DNA of 49,139 bases from assembly GCF_027587375.1 (NCBI RefSeq), contig NZ_JAMXIC010000030.1, positions 1-49,139 on the forward strand, read 5' to 3'. Under the pieces are notes generated by a model. It did no database searches. It had not been told where the DNA came from and saw nothing but the letters and a program-made list of their open reading frames with translations. Shown here piece by piece: positions 32,396 through 41,293 of the stretch; within the stretch, counting starts at the first letter, position 1; the number at the start of each line of letters is the position of its first letter. The translations under genes were made by a program, and so were the position numbers. The stretch is from Arthrobacter sp. B2a2-09 (GTDB lineage Bacteria; Actinomycetota; Actinomycetes; Actinomycetales; Micrococcaceae).

Positions 32396-32616
32396 AGAGA
32401 CGCATCCCCTCAGGGTGGCCGAGCCGCCCATGGCAGGGCACCGTTGGAGCGAGTCTATATGCGGGAACCTGATGTTTTGGTGAGAGAAGACAATTGTCTT
32501 GCAAGTTTGTAGCGGCCGAGATTTCGGACGAACCTCGGTACTTCCTGGCCGCCGCGATCTTCACGCGAACACTCACACGCCCCGCCGAGTGAGTTCACAG
32601 ATTGACCCCAATTGAC

Positions 32617-32665
32617 ACTCAAATTGGGCTCTTCGAGTACTCAATTTGTGTCTTTTCACCACTCG
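32617..32665. repeat. 22-bp phased array D (ACTCAA)
   Basis: ACTCA starts at 32617 and 32639, and a worn ACTCG at 32661, each 22 bp apart, with AAATT or ATTTG after the first two cores. The last core lies 172 bp before the small membrane protein at 32833 and reads ACTCA in that gene's direction. The rest of the 32396-32832 gap shows only a possible short frame from 32796 (MKTWQLWVGGSLDG) overlapping the next gene. Confidence 0.75.
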
Positions 32666-32832
32666 CACGCCAGTTCCGGCGCTAGTCTTCCATGCACGGA
32701 TGGTGGGGATTACGAGCCTGGTGGGCAACAGATGGAAGTGTTGGTTCGGCCGCTGATTCTAAGCCCGTCATCACAAATCGATGAGAGGGAGAAGCATGAA
32801 AACTTGGCAACTATGGGTCGGAGGATCGCTTG

Positions 32833-33102
32833 ATGGGATCAAGGATGAAAACGGCTTTCAAATTCGCAATAGCGATCGCAATTCTAGGCGCGGTTATCGC
32901 GGCCGCCAGCCTTACTAGTTATCTTGTGCGCTACTCACAACACGACGCAAAGTACGGTCTTATTCCTGACGACGAGTACTTTGAACTTACGAGCATAACC
33001 GAGATCGAGAGGTCCTTCTTCAAAGCTGGCTCAATCTCGTTCTTGATAGCGGCAGTCGTCGCGATAATTATCCTCGTTCGAATTCGCAGTCGCCGACAGT
33101 AA
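32833..33102 (+). CDS. Small two-helix membrane protein (89 residues)
   Basis: The ATG at 32833 follows GGAGG by 8 bases; an ATG at 32845 would remove four residues. Two helices are clear: FKFAIAIAILGAVIAAASLT and SISFLIAAVVAIIILVRI, separated by about 38 residues with acidic character (DDEYFELTSITEIE), and the tail is basic (RSRRQ). I do not recognise a family. It is the second small two-helix protein in the window that follows a 22-bp array. It ends before a strong terminator at 33151. Confidence 0.6.
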   Translation: MGSRMKTAFKFAIAIAILGAVIAAASLTSYLVRYSQHDAKYGLIPDDEYFELTSITEIERSFFKAGSISFLIAAVVAIIILVRIRSRRQ

Positions 33103-33150
33103 ATTTGCCGTCGATCGAGACTTCGCGATCAGCACTTATGGGGGCAGACG

Positions 33151-33188
33151 AAAAGGGGCCCGTTGCTTCAGAGCAGCGGACCCCTTTT
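33151..33188. terminator. Bidirectional terminator between the small membrane protein gene and vapC
   Basis: AAAAGGGG ... CCCCTTTT enclosing CGTTGC / GCAGCG: a long GC-rich stem with A and T runs on both sides, suited to both converging genes. Confidence 0.85.
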
Positions 33189-33250
33189 GCTGGCCGACTG
33201 TCACCGCCTGATCCCTATGCAGGGTGGGGCGCCAATGGAGGCGCGGAAGG

Positions 33251-33643
33251 CTATTTCCCGGGGGAGAGGACAGTGACGCCGGCGTCAAGGGCAGCGGTGA
33301 GAAGCTCGCCGTCGTATGCCACGAACAGATCAGTTTGGAGCCTGATCGCGGTTGCCAGATGGATCGCATCAGCGCTCCGCAGCCGGCCGGGGAGCGCGGC
33401 GGCATACATCAGATCGGAACGGGCGATGTCCACCAAATTGATGCCGCTCAGCACAGTATTGACTGGTTCTGCGCCCAGTCCCCGCTGACGTGCCGCGCAA
33501 TGAAGCTCGGTGTAGAGCAGCATTGACGCGACGAGGCGGTTTCCGCTTGAGGCCGCGGTCGAAAGATACTCGGCGACGGCAGGGGATTCCGGTTCGTCGA
33601 CCAGAAGCTTGAGGACCGCCGAGGTGTCCACATAAGTGATCAC
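33251..33643 (-). CDS. VapC-type PIN-domain toxin ribonuclease
   Basis: A 130-residue toxin whose ATG overlaps the antitoxin's stop by four bases (ATGA). The PIN active-site acids are in place: Asp6 (YVDTSAVLK), Glu46 (LLYTELHCAAR), Asp92 (RLRSADAIHLATA) and a fourth acid in FVAYDGELL at about 108-116. VapC toxins cut tRNA or rRNA when freed from their antitoxin. The gene lies directly beyond the Wadjet operon in the same direction, so this is a compact defence and stability locus. Confidence 0.88.
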   Translation of the reverse strand: MITYVDTSAVLKLLVDEPESPAVAEYLSTAASSGNRLVASMLLYTELHCAARQRGLGAEPVNTVLSGINLVDIARSDLMYAAALPGRLRSADAIHLATAIRLQTDLFVAYDGELLTAALDAGVTVLSPGK

Positions 33644-33906
33644 CGATCGCCACGCAGATCGGCCAGCATGTCCGAAGTGCTCATCTCACTCTTGATGCGC
33701 TGCACAAGCCTGAAATCCACGGGACTCTCAGCAGCAGGGCGGACACCGCCTGACTGCAGCAACCGTTCGAACGGCGACGCGGAGGGCGGAATGAGCGTGG
33801 CCGCAATTTCCCCATTGTTTGTCACATCGATGATTTCGCCGTTTTTGACGCGCTCCAGAATCTTGCTGCTGTTGTTGCGGAGTTCGCGGTGCGGGATCGT
33901 GGTCAT
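33640..33906 (-). CDS. Phd/YefM-type (VapB-like) antitoxin
   Basis: An 88-residue antitoxin from the ATG at 33906 with GGAGGC upstream. The start TTIPHRELRNNSSKILERVK then EIIDVTNNGEIAATLIP is the Phd/YefM DNA-binding domain. The C-terminal part (LVQRIKSEMSTSDMLADLRG) should wrap the toxin. It binds VapC and represses its own operon. Just upstream, a 9-bp unit is repeated (33917-33940), a probable operator. Confidence 0.85.
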   Translation of the reverse strand: MTTIPHRELRNNSSKILERVKNGEIIDVTNNGEIAATLIPPSASPFERLLQSGGVRPAAESPVDFRLVQRIKSEMSTSDMLADLRGDR

Positions 33907-33916
33907 CTTTGCCTCC

Positions 33917-33940
33917 GTAGCAATCGTAGCAATCGTAGCA
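33917..33940. promoter_or_regulatory. 9-bp direct repeats before vapB, likely operator
   Basis: GTAGCAATC occurs twice in tandem, plus GTAGCA, directly upstream of the antitoxin's ribosome site. Antitoxins of this family bind repeats near their own promoter, so autoregulation is likely. Confidence 0.55.
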
Positions 33941-33963
33941 CCGCTCGGAATGTAAGGTTCGGT

Positions 33964-35238
33964 TTAGATTGGCCCGGCGGCAAGCCGTTCCAGAGCCCAG
34001 TCCCAACGGATCAGTTCCTGCTCCAGGCGCACGCCGTTTCCGTAGCGGTTGTTTCCTAGCGACTCGTAGACCTCCGCTTCCTCTGCCGTGAGCCTCGCCA
34101 AGTGGGCCCGTGACGGCGATTCCTCAACACCCCACGCCTCCCGATGGGCGAGCAGCGTCGCCTCGTCCATGAGGATGCTGGACACGTGTGGGTGAACAGA
34201 GCGGAGCTGATCCAGGATCCGGAAGCCGTGCGTGTCCAGGTCTCCCCAGTACAGGACCTCACAGTCCCGTATCCACTCCGCATCCCTCAGCGACGAAAAG
34301 CCATAGCCGGCGCCAAACAACGCCAAGGACCGTGGCCGATCCGGAAGGGCAAGGAAGTTCACCAGATTCTCCGTGACGAGCACAGAGGTGACGGGAAGCC
34401 GGAGCGTACTGAATGCCTCTGCCGTGACCATAACGTCGCGGGCATCGCCCAACAGTGGAATTTCGGGATCCAGCAGCCGGAAGCGCACTAGTTCGGGCGG
34501 ATGCAGGAAACCATGACGCTCGGCGAAACGGGCTGCCGGCGTGCGTGCTATTGGGCTCAGCAGCAAGCCGTCGTCGTCCGAAACAGCACCGTCCGAAGCC
34601 GCGGCTCCACGCTCAAGCAGATCGTCCTCCGGCGGCCTGTGCTGCAGCACGGCCAGCATTTCATCAATGACCCGCCGATGAGTCTCGATGAACTTAGTGT
34701 GGACCCCGGGGAGGCTCAATTGCCTCAAATAGATCCCCGGCCCGGGATTCTCCCTCAGCCACAGCGCCACCCGAGCAGCGGTCAGGGCAGCATCGCCCAG
34801 AGCCAACAGTTGTAGTGGGCGTTTCAGTGCCCACGCCCGCAACGCGGGATCGAGTGCCGCTAAAGCAGCGGCCCGCGAACGGAACTGCCCGAGCTCCCGG
34901 TTCCTGCCCACGAACGCAATCTCGTCCTCCACCCTCGCGAATACTGCCGCGGCAGGGAGGTGGTTGGAACCGATCGTGGTGCGCCCGACGTCCACCGTCT
35001 CCAGGGAATAAGGACCGGCCGCGGCGAACAGCTCAGCTGCCCACTTCCGCGCGGCCGCATAGTCGTCCCGCAACTCGGCGGCCGAGGGGCGCTTCAGCGC
35101 ACGACGGCGGGGGTATGCTTCCGTTGGTTCCATCGCCTCGCGCAGCAGTTGCCCGCGCTCCCACGCGCTAGCGGACAGCGAACGCAGCCCCGCCAGCGTG
35201 GTCCAGTTCCGGGACAAACCGACACCCTTAGCCGGCAC
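33964..35238 (-). CDS. jetD: Wadjet protein JetD (Toprim nuclease, DUF3322/DUF2220)
   Basis: A 424-residue protein from a GTG with GAGGAA upstream, overlapping the jetC end by 11 bases. The amino half is the DUF3322 part (ELRDDYAAARKWAAELFAAA). The C-terminal DUF2220 half is a Toprim-like fold: SVLVTENLVNFLALP carries the conserved Glu, and EVLYWGDLDTHGFRILDQL the D-x-D pair. In known Wadjet systems JetD cleaves plasmid DNA that the JetABC motor has extruded. It is the last gene of a complete jetABCD operon in the usual order. VapBC follows 57 bases on. Confidence 0.92.
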   Translation of the reverse strand: MPAKGVGLSRNWTTLAGLRSLSASAWERGQLLREAMEPTEAYPRRRALKRPSAAELRDDYAAARKWAAELFAAAGPYSLETVDVGRTTIGSNHLPAAAVFARVEDEIAFVGRNRELGQFRSRAAALAALDPALRAWALKRPLQLLALGDAALTAARVALWLRENPGPGIYLRQLSLPGVHTKFIETHRRVIDEMLAVLQHRPPEDDLLERGAAASDGAVSDDDGLLLSPIARTPAARFAERHGFLHPPELVRFRLLDPEIPLLGDARDVMVTAEAFSTLRLPVTSVLVTENLVNFLALPDRPRSLALFGAGYGFSSLRDAEWIRDCEVLYWGDLDTHGFRILDQLRSVHPHVSSILMDEATLLAHREAWGVEESPSRAHLARLTAEEAEVYESLGNNRYGNGVRLEQELIRWDWALERLAAGPI

Positions 35239-38200
35239 GGCGATCCCGTTCCTCGCGGTATTCCTTAATGGTCATGTTGCGGAGCTGGGAGTCGTTGCCG
35301 TTGGTGTTCGCTACGAAGCCCACGTGTGCTACAAAAGGCTCGATCACGTGGATCTTTTGTAGCGGCGTGACGATCAGTAGCTGCAGTTTCATGCGCTGGA
35401 AGAGTTCCAGGCCGTAGCGCGCGGACTCGTCCGAGCCGCGGCCAAACGCTTCGTCAATCACCACAAAACGGAAGCTGCGTCCCTTCGCCGCGCCCTTCCC
35501 CAAGCCTTTTCCGGAGGCGAGCCCGAACTGGAAAGCCAACGCCGCCGCGAGGATCGTGTAAGCCAGTTTTTCCTTCTGGCCGCCCGACTTTCCGCCTGAA
35601 TCGGTGAAATGCTCGAATTCCTCACCGGTCTCCGTCCACTTTTCCGAGGCCGAGAAAGTGAACCAGTTCCGCACGTCCGTTACTTTTGCTGTCCAACGTT
35701 CGTCGAGAGCCGTGTAACCCTCCCGTCCACGGAAGCGTTCAATCAGCCTCTCCACCTGCAGGTACTTCTGCTCCGAGTACTGGTCTTCGTCGCCGATGGT
35801 CCCCTCCGAGCAGGCCCGCAGGTCGATCCCGAACTGGCGCACATCCAAGTCCGTTGAGCTCTGGTGCTCCAACTGGATATGCCTGCCCGGGTTGTATTCG
35901 ATCCCCGCCAAGGACAGGTTGATTTCACCGATCCGGTTCACGATGTCCTGGCGCCGGCTGTCCAGGAAAGCGTTGAATGCCACCACTTCATGGATGGTGT
36001 TCTGGGTCAGCGACTCTTTGAATCGCGCCTCGAAACGCGGCAGATCGTCCTTCTCCAGCTGCTCAAGCAGCCGGTTGAACTCCCCGGCCGCTTCCAGCGA
36101 GGCGTCGATGTCGGTGGTCTCGTTGCGGTACTTGCCGCGGAATTCCGTCATCAAGCGCACAGTGGATGCCGCCGCCGTCGCGATGCGTTTCGTGAGGTTA
36201 TCGATCGATGCGGTCAGTCCCGATCGGACGGAACTCTCGGCGGTGCCCGTGTTCTTGTACGTGAGTGTTTTCTCCCCGAGCACCTCGGCCGCGAGCCGCG
36301 CGACGGCGGTCAGCACGCCGTCGTCGTCTGTCAACGGATGTTCGAGCAGCGCGAGGCGGCATTCCTCGATCGCCGCAGCGATGTCTTTCGCATCCTTCTC
36401 ATTGGCGCCGAGGCGCTGTTGGACTTTGTTCGATTTCTCTTCGAGGCGTCCGAGCTTCCCAGTCACTTCGGTTTCTTTGGCCGTCAACTGCTGGAGCACG
36501 CTGCTGGCTGACTGGAGTTCGTTCTTTTCCGTCTTGAGATCCTCGATGCGCCGCGCGGTCAGCTGCCAACTGATCTCAGCGAAATCGGCAACAGAGCGGA
36601 TCGTTCCGAGCTGCTGGTTCCGGCGCCCGAGAGAGCCGAGAGACACGTCCACTTTGCCCAGCTGGGTTTCGACCACGCTGACCTTGCCCACGAGCTCGTC
36701 CCGCTCGGCGAGGAAACGTGTGATCTTGTCATGGTTGTCCCAGCCGAGGACGTAATTGCGCCGGTCTGCGAGATCCCGGCGATCGTCCTTCTCGTGCCTG
36801 CCCCGGCCGCCCTTGAGCTGGCCGTTGACCGTCAGGGCTTTGGGGTAGCGGCGGAAGTCCTCCATGGTCTCGCAGCAGACATAGTCGAACCGGGTGCTGA
36901 GTTCGTCCAGAAGGAAAGTGCGGAAGGGAGTGCCTTGCTTGATGGCGATTTTCGCCGCCAGTGTCCCTGCTTCGGCAGGCCGGGCCGCGTTCGAATCTCC
37001 GACCCTCAGGTAGACCAACCTGGCCCGGAGGTTATTGGAATCCACCCAACTGCTCACCGCCGGGTAGTGCTCGGCCGAGACCAGCAAGGACAAAGCGAAA
37101 CCACGCAGTGTTCTTTCCGCTGCGCCCTCCCATTCCGACTCGCCGTCGCGCACCCGCAGCAGTTCGCCAGCATAGGGCAGCGCGGCTTCCGCGACGCCGA
37201 TTCCCTCACACAGACGACGGCGGAGCTCCAGTTGGGCGAGCGGCAGGAGGGTCTGGCGGGATTGCAGGCTGGCCAGTTCGGCGTCGATGTCCGTCTTGCG
37301 GCTGCTGAGTTCGGACCTCTCCAAAGTCAATCCGGTGCGACGTTCCTGCAGCGCACTGGACTCAGCAACAAGCTCCAGTTCAACCTCGCCCAAACGCGCC
37401 CGGTTCGCGTCGAAGAGCACGCGGTCTTCCGGCATTCTCAAACCCAGTTCGACGGCGGCGGCGGAGTATTGCTCGAAGCGCTTGCGTTGGGAACGGGACT
37501 CTTCCTCAAGCCGTGCGATGTCGGCGTCGATCGCGGCGAGCCGACCTCCGCCGTTGGTGCGGATGTCTTCCTGGACCACTGAGAGTTCATGACGCAGCCG
37601 CGAAATGTCCGCGGTGAGCTGGGTGCTGTCCTCCAGTAATTTGACGCCGGCGTTTTCCAGCTCCCGCTGGTGCTCCAGGCTCAGCGTCAGCTGCTGATCC
37701 GTGAACCACGGATGCAACTGATCGCGCTGCTTTCGGGCCAGGGCGTCTTCACCACTCAGCTGCTCATGAACGGCGGCACCATCCCGGATCGGTTTCAGCA
37801 AGCCGATCTGGTCCTTCGCCTTCAGCACGGCCTCGTGGGCCTTCTTGAGGTCGTCGAAGTGGTGGATGAGGTTGTCGATGCGCGACTTCACGTCATCGTC
37901 CTCGAGCATGTTGGTCCGCACGAAGTGGGTGATGTTCTCCACCTGTTTCATGGAGACCGTGCGGTGGAACAGATCCATGGCTTGGTTGCCGCTGATGCCG
38001 AAATGGCGTTTGAAGGCCGCGGCGTAGGGGTCGAAGGTGTCATGGACGGCCGCGCCCGCGGCACGGAGCTTCTTTTTCAGCTTGGCCGGATCTTGTCCGA
38101 AGTTGGCGAAGTCCTCCGCGATGGACTGCTCAGTTTCGGCCAATGAGTAGAAGCGGCTGGGCTGGCCTGCTTCTTGCATGGTCCAGAGCGTGATGGCCAG

Positions 38201-38635
38201 CGTGACGGACTTATTGAGGACGGCATTGTGGAAGACCCCGAGGACTACCGTCAGGGCTCCCGGCGCCCGGAGTGCCACGGGTTTGGAGTACTCGCCGCCG
38301 GTGCTGCGCGTGCTCTTATGGAAGCCGCGCACGTAGGACATGAGGGTGCGTTCGCGCTTCTGGGCGCCCGCGGCTTTGTTGTAGTCGATCCGGTTGGCTG
38401 GGAGCAGGAGCGTGGTGATGGCATCAACCACCGTGGACTTCCCCGAACCGATGTCCCCGGTCAGGAGGCTATTGGCGCCATCCAAACGGAACGTGCGGAC
38501 CCCGCCGTGGAATGTTCCCCAGTTGAGCAGTTCCAGGCGGTGCAGCCGGAAGCCGGGGAGGGCGCCGTCGTCGTCCTTTTGCCCCGCCGGGAGCTCATCC
38601 AAGCTGAAAAGGCCGTCCTGCAGCTCGGTGGTCAT
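35228..38635 (-). CDS. jetC: Wadjet protein JetC (SMC-like ATPase, MukB-like)
   Basis: A 1135-residue SMC-type ATPase. The ATG at 38635 overlaps the jetB stop by four bases (ATGA). Walker A GDIGSGKST is at 60-68 (Lys66). Long coiled-coil stretches rich in Glu, Arg and Leu fill about 280-480 and 640-900. A hinge-like globular part lies at about 520-640 (AALPYAGELLRVRDGESEWE). Near the end come the signature SGGKSGGQKEKLAYTILAAA and Walker B FRFVVIDEAFGRGSDES. JetC with JetA and JetB forms a condensin-like loop-extrusion motor that detects small circular DNA. Length and order match type I Wadjet. Confidence 0.93.
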   Translation of the reverse strand: MTTELQDGLFSLDELPAGQKDDDGALPGFRLHRLELLNWGTFHGGVRTFRLDGANSLLTGDIGSGKSTVVDAITTLLLPANRIDYNKAAGAQKRERTLMSYVRGFHKSTRSTGGEYSKPVALRAPGALTVVLGVFHNAVLNKSVTLAITLWTMQEAGQPSRFYSLAETEQSIAEDFANFGQDPAKLKKKLRAAGAAVHDTFDPYAAAFKRHFGISGNQAMDLFHRTVSMKQVENITHFVRTNMLEDDDVKSRIDNLIHHFDDLKKAHEAVLKAKDQIGLLKPIRDGAAVHEQLSGEDALARKQRDQLHPWFTDQQLTLSLEHQRELENAGVKLLEDSTQLTADISRLRHELSVVQEDIRTNGGGRLAAIDADIARLEEESRSQRKRFEQYSAAAVELGLRMPEDRVLFDANRARLGEVELELVAESSALQERRTGLTLERSELSSRKTDIDAELASLQSRQTLLPLAQLELRRRLCEGIGVAEAALPYAGELLRVRDGESEWEGAAERTLRGFALSLLVSAEHYPAVSSWVDSNNLRARLVYLRVGDSNAARPAEAGTLAAKIAIKQGTPFRTFLLDELSTRFDYVCCETMEDFRRYPKALTVNGQLKGGRGRHEKDDRRDLADRRNYVLGWDNHDKITRFLAERDELVGKVSVVETQLGKVDVSLGSLGRRNQQLGTIRSVADFAEISWQLTARRIEDLKTEKNELQSASSVLQQLTAKETEVTGKLGRLEEKSNKVQQRLGANEKDAKDIAAAIEECRLALLEHPLTDDDGVLTAVARLAAEVLGEKTLTYKNTGTAESSVRSGLTASIDNLTKRIATAAASTVRLMTEFRGKYRNETTDIDASLEAAGEFNRLLEQLEKDDLPRFEARFKESLTQNTIHEVVAFNAFLDSRRQDIVNRIGEINLSLAGIEYNPGRHIQLEHQSSTDLDVRQFGIDLRACSEGTIGDEDQYSEQKYLQVERLIERFRGREGYTALDERWTAKVTDVRNWFTFSASEKWTETGEEFEHFTDSGGKSGGQKEKLAYTILAAALAFQFGLASGKGLGKGAAKGRSFRFVVIDEAFGRGSDESARYGLELFQRMKLQLLIVTPLQKIHVIEPFVAHVGFVANTNGNDSQLRNMTIKEYREERDRRAG

Positions 38636-39258
38636 GCGTCTTCCGTTTCCGTTGAAGATGCGGGTTTTTGCCCGGTGAGTGAGCGGCGGTAGTCCGCCAG
38701 CCGCGCGTCGAACTCTTCCAGCCACTGGGCATCCACGTACGCCTTGAGGATGCGCGCCACCTCGTATGTGCCGGTTTCTCCGCGCAGCTTCCGCAGGAAT
38801 CCGAGCTCCACGACCTTCTTGATGTTGGCGCCCAGCTTGTCGAGGATCCGGGCTTCATTGCTGGATTCGGGCAGGAACACCGAAACCATGTCGGCGATTT
38901 CCTGCTCAGTCATGATGAGGCGGGTCTCGCTGCTGTTCGTGTCGAACTCGAGCATCCGGGCACGCAGGAGGGCCAGGAGGAGGCTGACATCGAAGGTTAG
39001 CTGGCGTCGGGGGATAAGCCGGGGGAGCGTGACATCCGGGTCCTCCCGCGACTTGAGAAAAGCGTAGCCTTCGGATTCGTCCAGGATCAGGTCCAGTCCG
39101 AGGACCGAAACATAGTCGCGGATCTGGGACGCGAGCCCTATCAGCGATTGCCAGATCTTCTCGTCGGTTTCGGAATACACCACGCCTTTGAAGAGCCTGG
39201 TGACGACGCCGGGCAGTTCCTCCGGGGTGCGGGTGTCCGGTTCCATGATGGTGTTCAC
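38632..39258 (-). CDS. jetB: Wadjet protein JetB (DUF4194, MukE-like)
   Basis: A 208-residue protein. I chose the GTG at 39258, which overlaps the jetA stop as GTGA and has GAGG upstream; an ATG at 39246 is the alternative. DUF4194 features are visible: LASQIRDYVSVLGLDLILDE then EGYAFLKSRED, PRRQLTFDVSLLLALLRARM, and a winged-helix part IADMVSVFLPES then ILDKLGANIKKVVELGFLRK. It is the MukE/kite-like accessory that bridges JetA and the JetC heads. Stop and start overlap with jetC. Confidence 0.9.
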   Translation of the reverse strand: MNTIMEPDTRTPEELPGVVTRLFKGVVYSETDEKIWQSLIGLASQIRDYVSVLGLDLILDESEGYAFLKSREDPDVTLPRLIPRRQLTFDVSLLLALLRARMLEFDTNSSETRLIMTEQEIADMVSVFLPESSNEARILDKLGANIKKVVELGFLRKLRGETGTYEVARILKAYVDAQWLEEFDARLADYRRSLTGQKPASSTETEDA

Positions 39259-40697
39259 GCAGGCCTCACAAAGATGATCTGATCGATTGTCGCTTCGCGG
39301 GTGCTGCCGTCCGGCAGGGACCAGGATAGTTGCTGGCTCGCCTCGGGGTTGATGTTCGCCCATTCCGACTCGGCAGCCAATTGGTAATAGGCAACCAGCT
39401 CCGCCAGGCCCTGCGACAGGGGATAGGCGGCGGTGATGTCAGCCAACGTGGCCTGGTCCGCGTCCTCCAGCACCGCATCGATGTGGGACTTGAGGTGCTC
39501 CTTGTCCACATAGAACTGACTGAACAGGGCGCCGGCGTCAACATCGGCGTCGTCGGCGGTGACGACGTCGTCCATCACCAGGACCCTGCTGCCCGGCTCG
39601 TAGAGGGGACGCTCAAACGGCAGCGCGACATCCACCGACGGCGCGTCGATCTCCATGAAAATGCCCGACGGCGGTTGGGCGCGGGTGGTGAGGGCGCTCA
39701 ACTCTACGCTTCGGATCAATTGCATGATCCGCTTGTTCTCCAGGAAGACCTTGTCGTCCAGGAGCCTGCGCATTTGCTGGGACAGTTGGCGGACAGTGGC
39801 CTGTGTCTGCTCGACGGCGGGCAGCCAGTCCTGGTGGAGGTTTGCTACGGCATGGAGGTTGTCCATGCGCGACAGTGCTTCGATCTGCGTGGCGCGCTGC
39901 AGAAGGTCCCGTAGCTCCGTCCGGAGTTGTGGCGACATGAGGTAGTCCCAGAACCCCTGGAAGGTGCGCCCCTGCAGGGAGCTGCCGATATCCTGCTGGT
40001 TGGCAAAAATGGAGTCGAGGAGCTCGCCTTGGCTGCCGTCCCACGTGGCGATCTGCTCGCGCACCTGGCGGTCCAGCCGCCGGAAGTTTTGTTCGACTTC
40101 ACGGAAATCGGAGAGCAAGTCCTTGGCCAAAGTGGTCAACTGTTGGAAGTGGTCCAGTGCTTCCGGAGCGCTCATGACCTTGATGTTGCCCTCGCGCAGG
40201 CGCTGCATTTCGGCGTCGATCCCGTCGCGCTGGCGCTGGAGCTCGGCTAGGCGCACTTCCGGGTCTGTCTCGGATTGCTGGACGAGCGTCTTGAGTACGG
40301 CGAAAATGCTGGTCAGGCGCGACTGAGTGGCAACGAAATCCCTCCCGCGCAGGTTCTCGACCCACCGCACCACGTCTTCCGCGGCCGCGGTGAGATCGTA
40401 GTGGGGTTCGTCCTCGCCGGGAACATAGTACTTTCGCAGCCAGGCCCGCTCCGGATCGGCCCAATCGTCCAGGTATTCCGATGCCGGACGGGGAAATTTG
40501 CCCTCACCGAAGGACTCGCGGACGCCGAACAGCACATCCTCCAGGACGTCGATGAGTTGCTGCCGGCCAATGTTTCGTTGGTTGGGACCGGTAAACGCGG
40601 CCATGAAGAAGTGCACAGCCAGCGGAGCGTTCTGGGCGCGAAGCAAGGCCCATCCTGCATGGTTTTCACGCAGTGAATTTATTGCGTAGTAATCCAT
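39255..40697 (-). CDS. jetA: Wadjet protein JetA (DUF3375, MukF-like kleisin)
   Basis: A 480-residue protein, first gene of the operon; the ATG at 40697 follows AGAGGA. DUF3375 features: INSLRENHAGWALLRAQNAP at the start, FFMAAFTGPNQRNIGRQQLI, and a coiled-coil middle with LAELQRQRDGIDAEMQRLRE at about 160-180 and TLAKDLLSDFREVEQNFRRL. The C-terminal part is helical (LADITAAYPLSQGLAELVAY). It is the kleisin that closes the JetC ring. The promoter should lie in 40698-40775, divergent from the cold-shock gene, but I cannot mark it with confidence. Confidence 0.92.
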   Translation of the reverse strand: MDYYAINSLRENHAGWALLRAQNAPLAVHFFMAAFTGPNQRNIGRQQLIDVLEDVLFGVRESFGEGKFPRPASEYLDDWADPERAWLRKYYVPGEDEPHYDLTAAAEDVVRWVENLRGRDFVATQSRLTSIFAVLKTLVQQSETDPEVRLAELQRQRDGIDAEMQRLREGNIKVMSAPEALDHFQQLTTLAKDLLSDFREVEQNFRRLDRQVREQIATWDGSQGELLDSIFANQQDIGSSLQGRTFQGFWDYLMSPQLRTELRDLLQRATQIEALSRMDNLHAVANLHQDWLPAVEQTQATVRQLSQQMRRLLDDKVFLENKRIMQLIRSVELSALTTRAQPPSGIFMEIDAPSVDVALPFERPLYEPGSRVLVMDDVVTADDADVDAGALFSQFYVDKEHLKSHIDAVLEDADQATLADITAAYPLSQGLAELVAYYQLAAESEWANINPEASQQLSWSLPDGSTREATIDQIIFVRPA

Positions 40698-40889
40698 ATG
40701 ATCCTCTGGGTTCAGCCAGGCCAGCCGCGTTCATGCAAGGGTGCACTTCAGCGGCTACATTCCGTGACTCTAGGCTAAGCGAGGTCCCGGACATTATTGG
40801 GGTCGGTCCGGGTGTGGCCGATGCGATCCTTGGACGGCGCCCATGAAGGTTTTTGACAAATACTAGCCATCCGCGCAAACCCCTGTATG

Positions 40890-41039
40890 CTAGTTGCTGT
40901 TGTTGTGTTTGGCATTTGGTAGTTCAGGCAGTTCCCGCGGTCCATCAACCGCGACCTTCTGAAGTAACGGTGGAGAACACCCCACACCGGAGGCCCGACA
41001 GTCGGGACAACCTCCACCTTCAGTAAGGAAACTGAAAAA
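40890..41039 (+). promoter_or_regulatory. Structured 5' leader of the cold-shock gene
   Basis: About 150 bases between a TATGCT -10-like box (40886-40891) and the ATG of cspA. Two hairpins are visible: CGCGGT / ACCGCG (40936-40953) and CCCGAC-A-GTCGGG (40994-41006). Long folded leaders are usual for cold-shock mRNAs and control stability and translation by temperature. The leader start is inferred. The rest of the 40698-40889 gap shows no gene. Confidence 0.5.
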
Positions 41040-41243
41040 ATGGCTACAGGTATCGTCAAGTGGTTCAACTCCGAAAAGGGCTTCGGCTTCATCTCCCCGG
41101 AAGATGGCAGCCAGGACGTTTTCGCTCACTACTCCGCAATTAACTCGGGTGGCTACCGCTCCCTCGAAGAGAACCAGAAGGTTTCCTTCGACGTCGAGCA
41201 GGGCCCCAAGGGTCCCCAGGCAGTAAACATCCAGGCTCTCTAA
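41040..41243 (+). CDS. cspA: Cold-shock protein (CspA family)
   Basis: A 67-residue single cold-shock domain. The nucleic-acid binding motifs are intact: RNP1 KGFGFISP at about 13-20 and RNP2 DVFAHY at about 26-31, after MATGIVKWFNSE. It binds single-stranded RNA and DNA and acts as an RNA chaperone at low temperature or during growth changes. AAGGAAAC lies before the ATG, after a long folded leader. A very strong terminator follows 12 bases after the stop. Confidence 0.95.
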   Translation: MATGIVKWFNSEKGFGFISPEDGSQDVFAHYSAINSGGYRSLEENQKVSFDVEQGPKGPQAVNIQAL

Positions 41244-41255
41244 GCTTCGGATTTC

Positions 41256-41293
41256 AAAAAGCAGGGCCGGTCATTGACCGGCCCTGCTTTTTT
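41256..41293 (+). terminator. Terminator of cspA
   Basis: A perfect stem, AAAAGCAGGGCCGGTCA pairing with TGACCGGCCCTGCTTTT, ending in a T run. It could also serve the convergent lipoprotein gene at 41432. Confidence 0.92.

Noticed and set aside
40853..40891. TTGACA at 40853 as the -35 box of cspA
   Set aside because: The gap to the TATGCT box is 27 bases, too long for a sigma-70 promoter, so the real -35 box is unclear.
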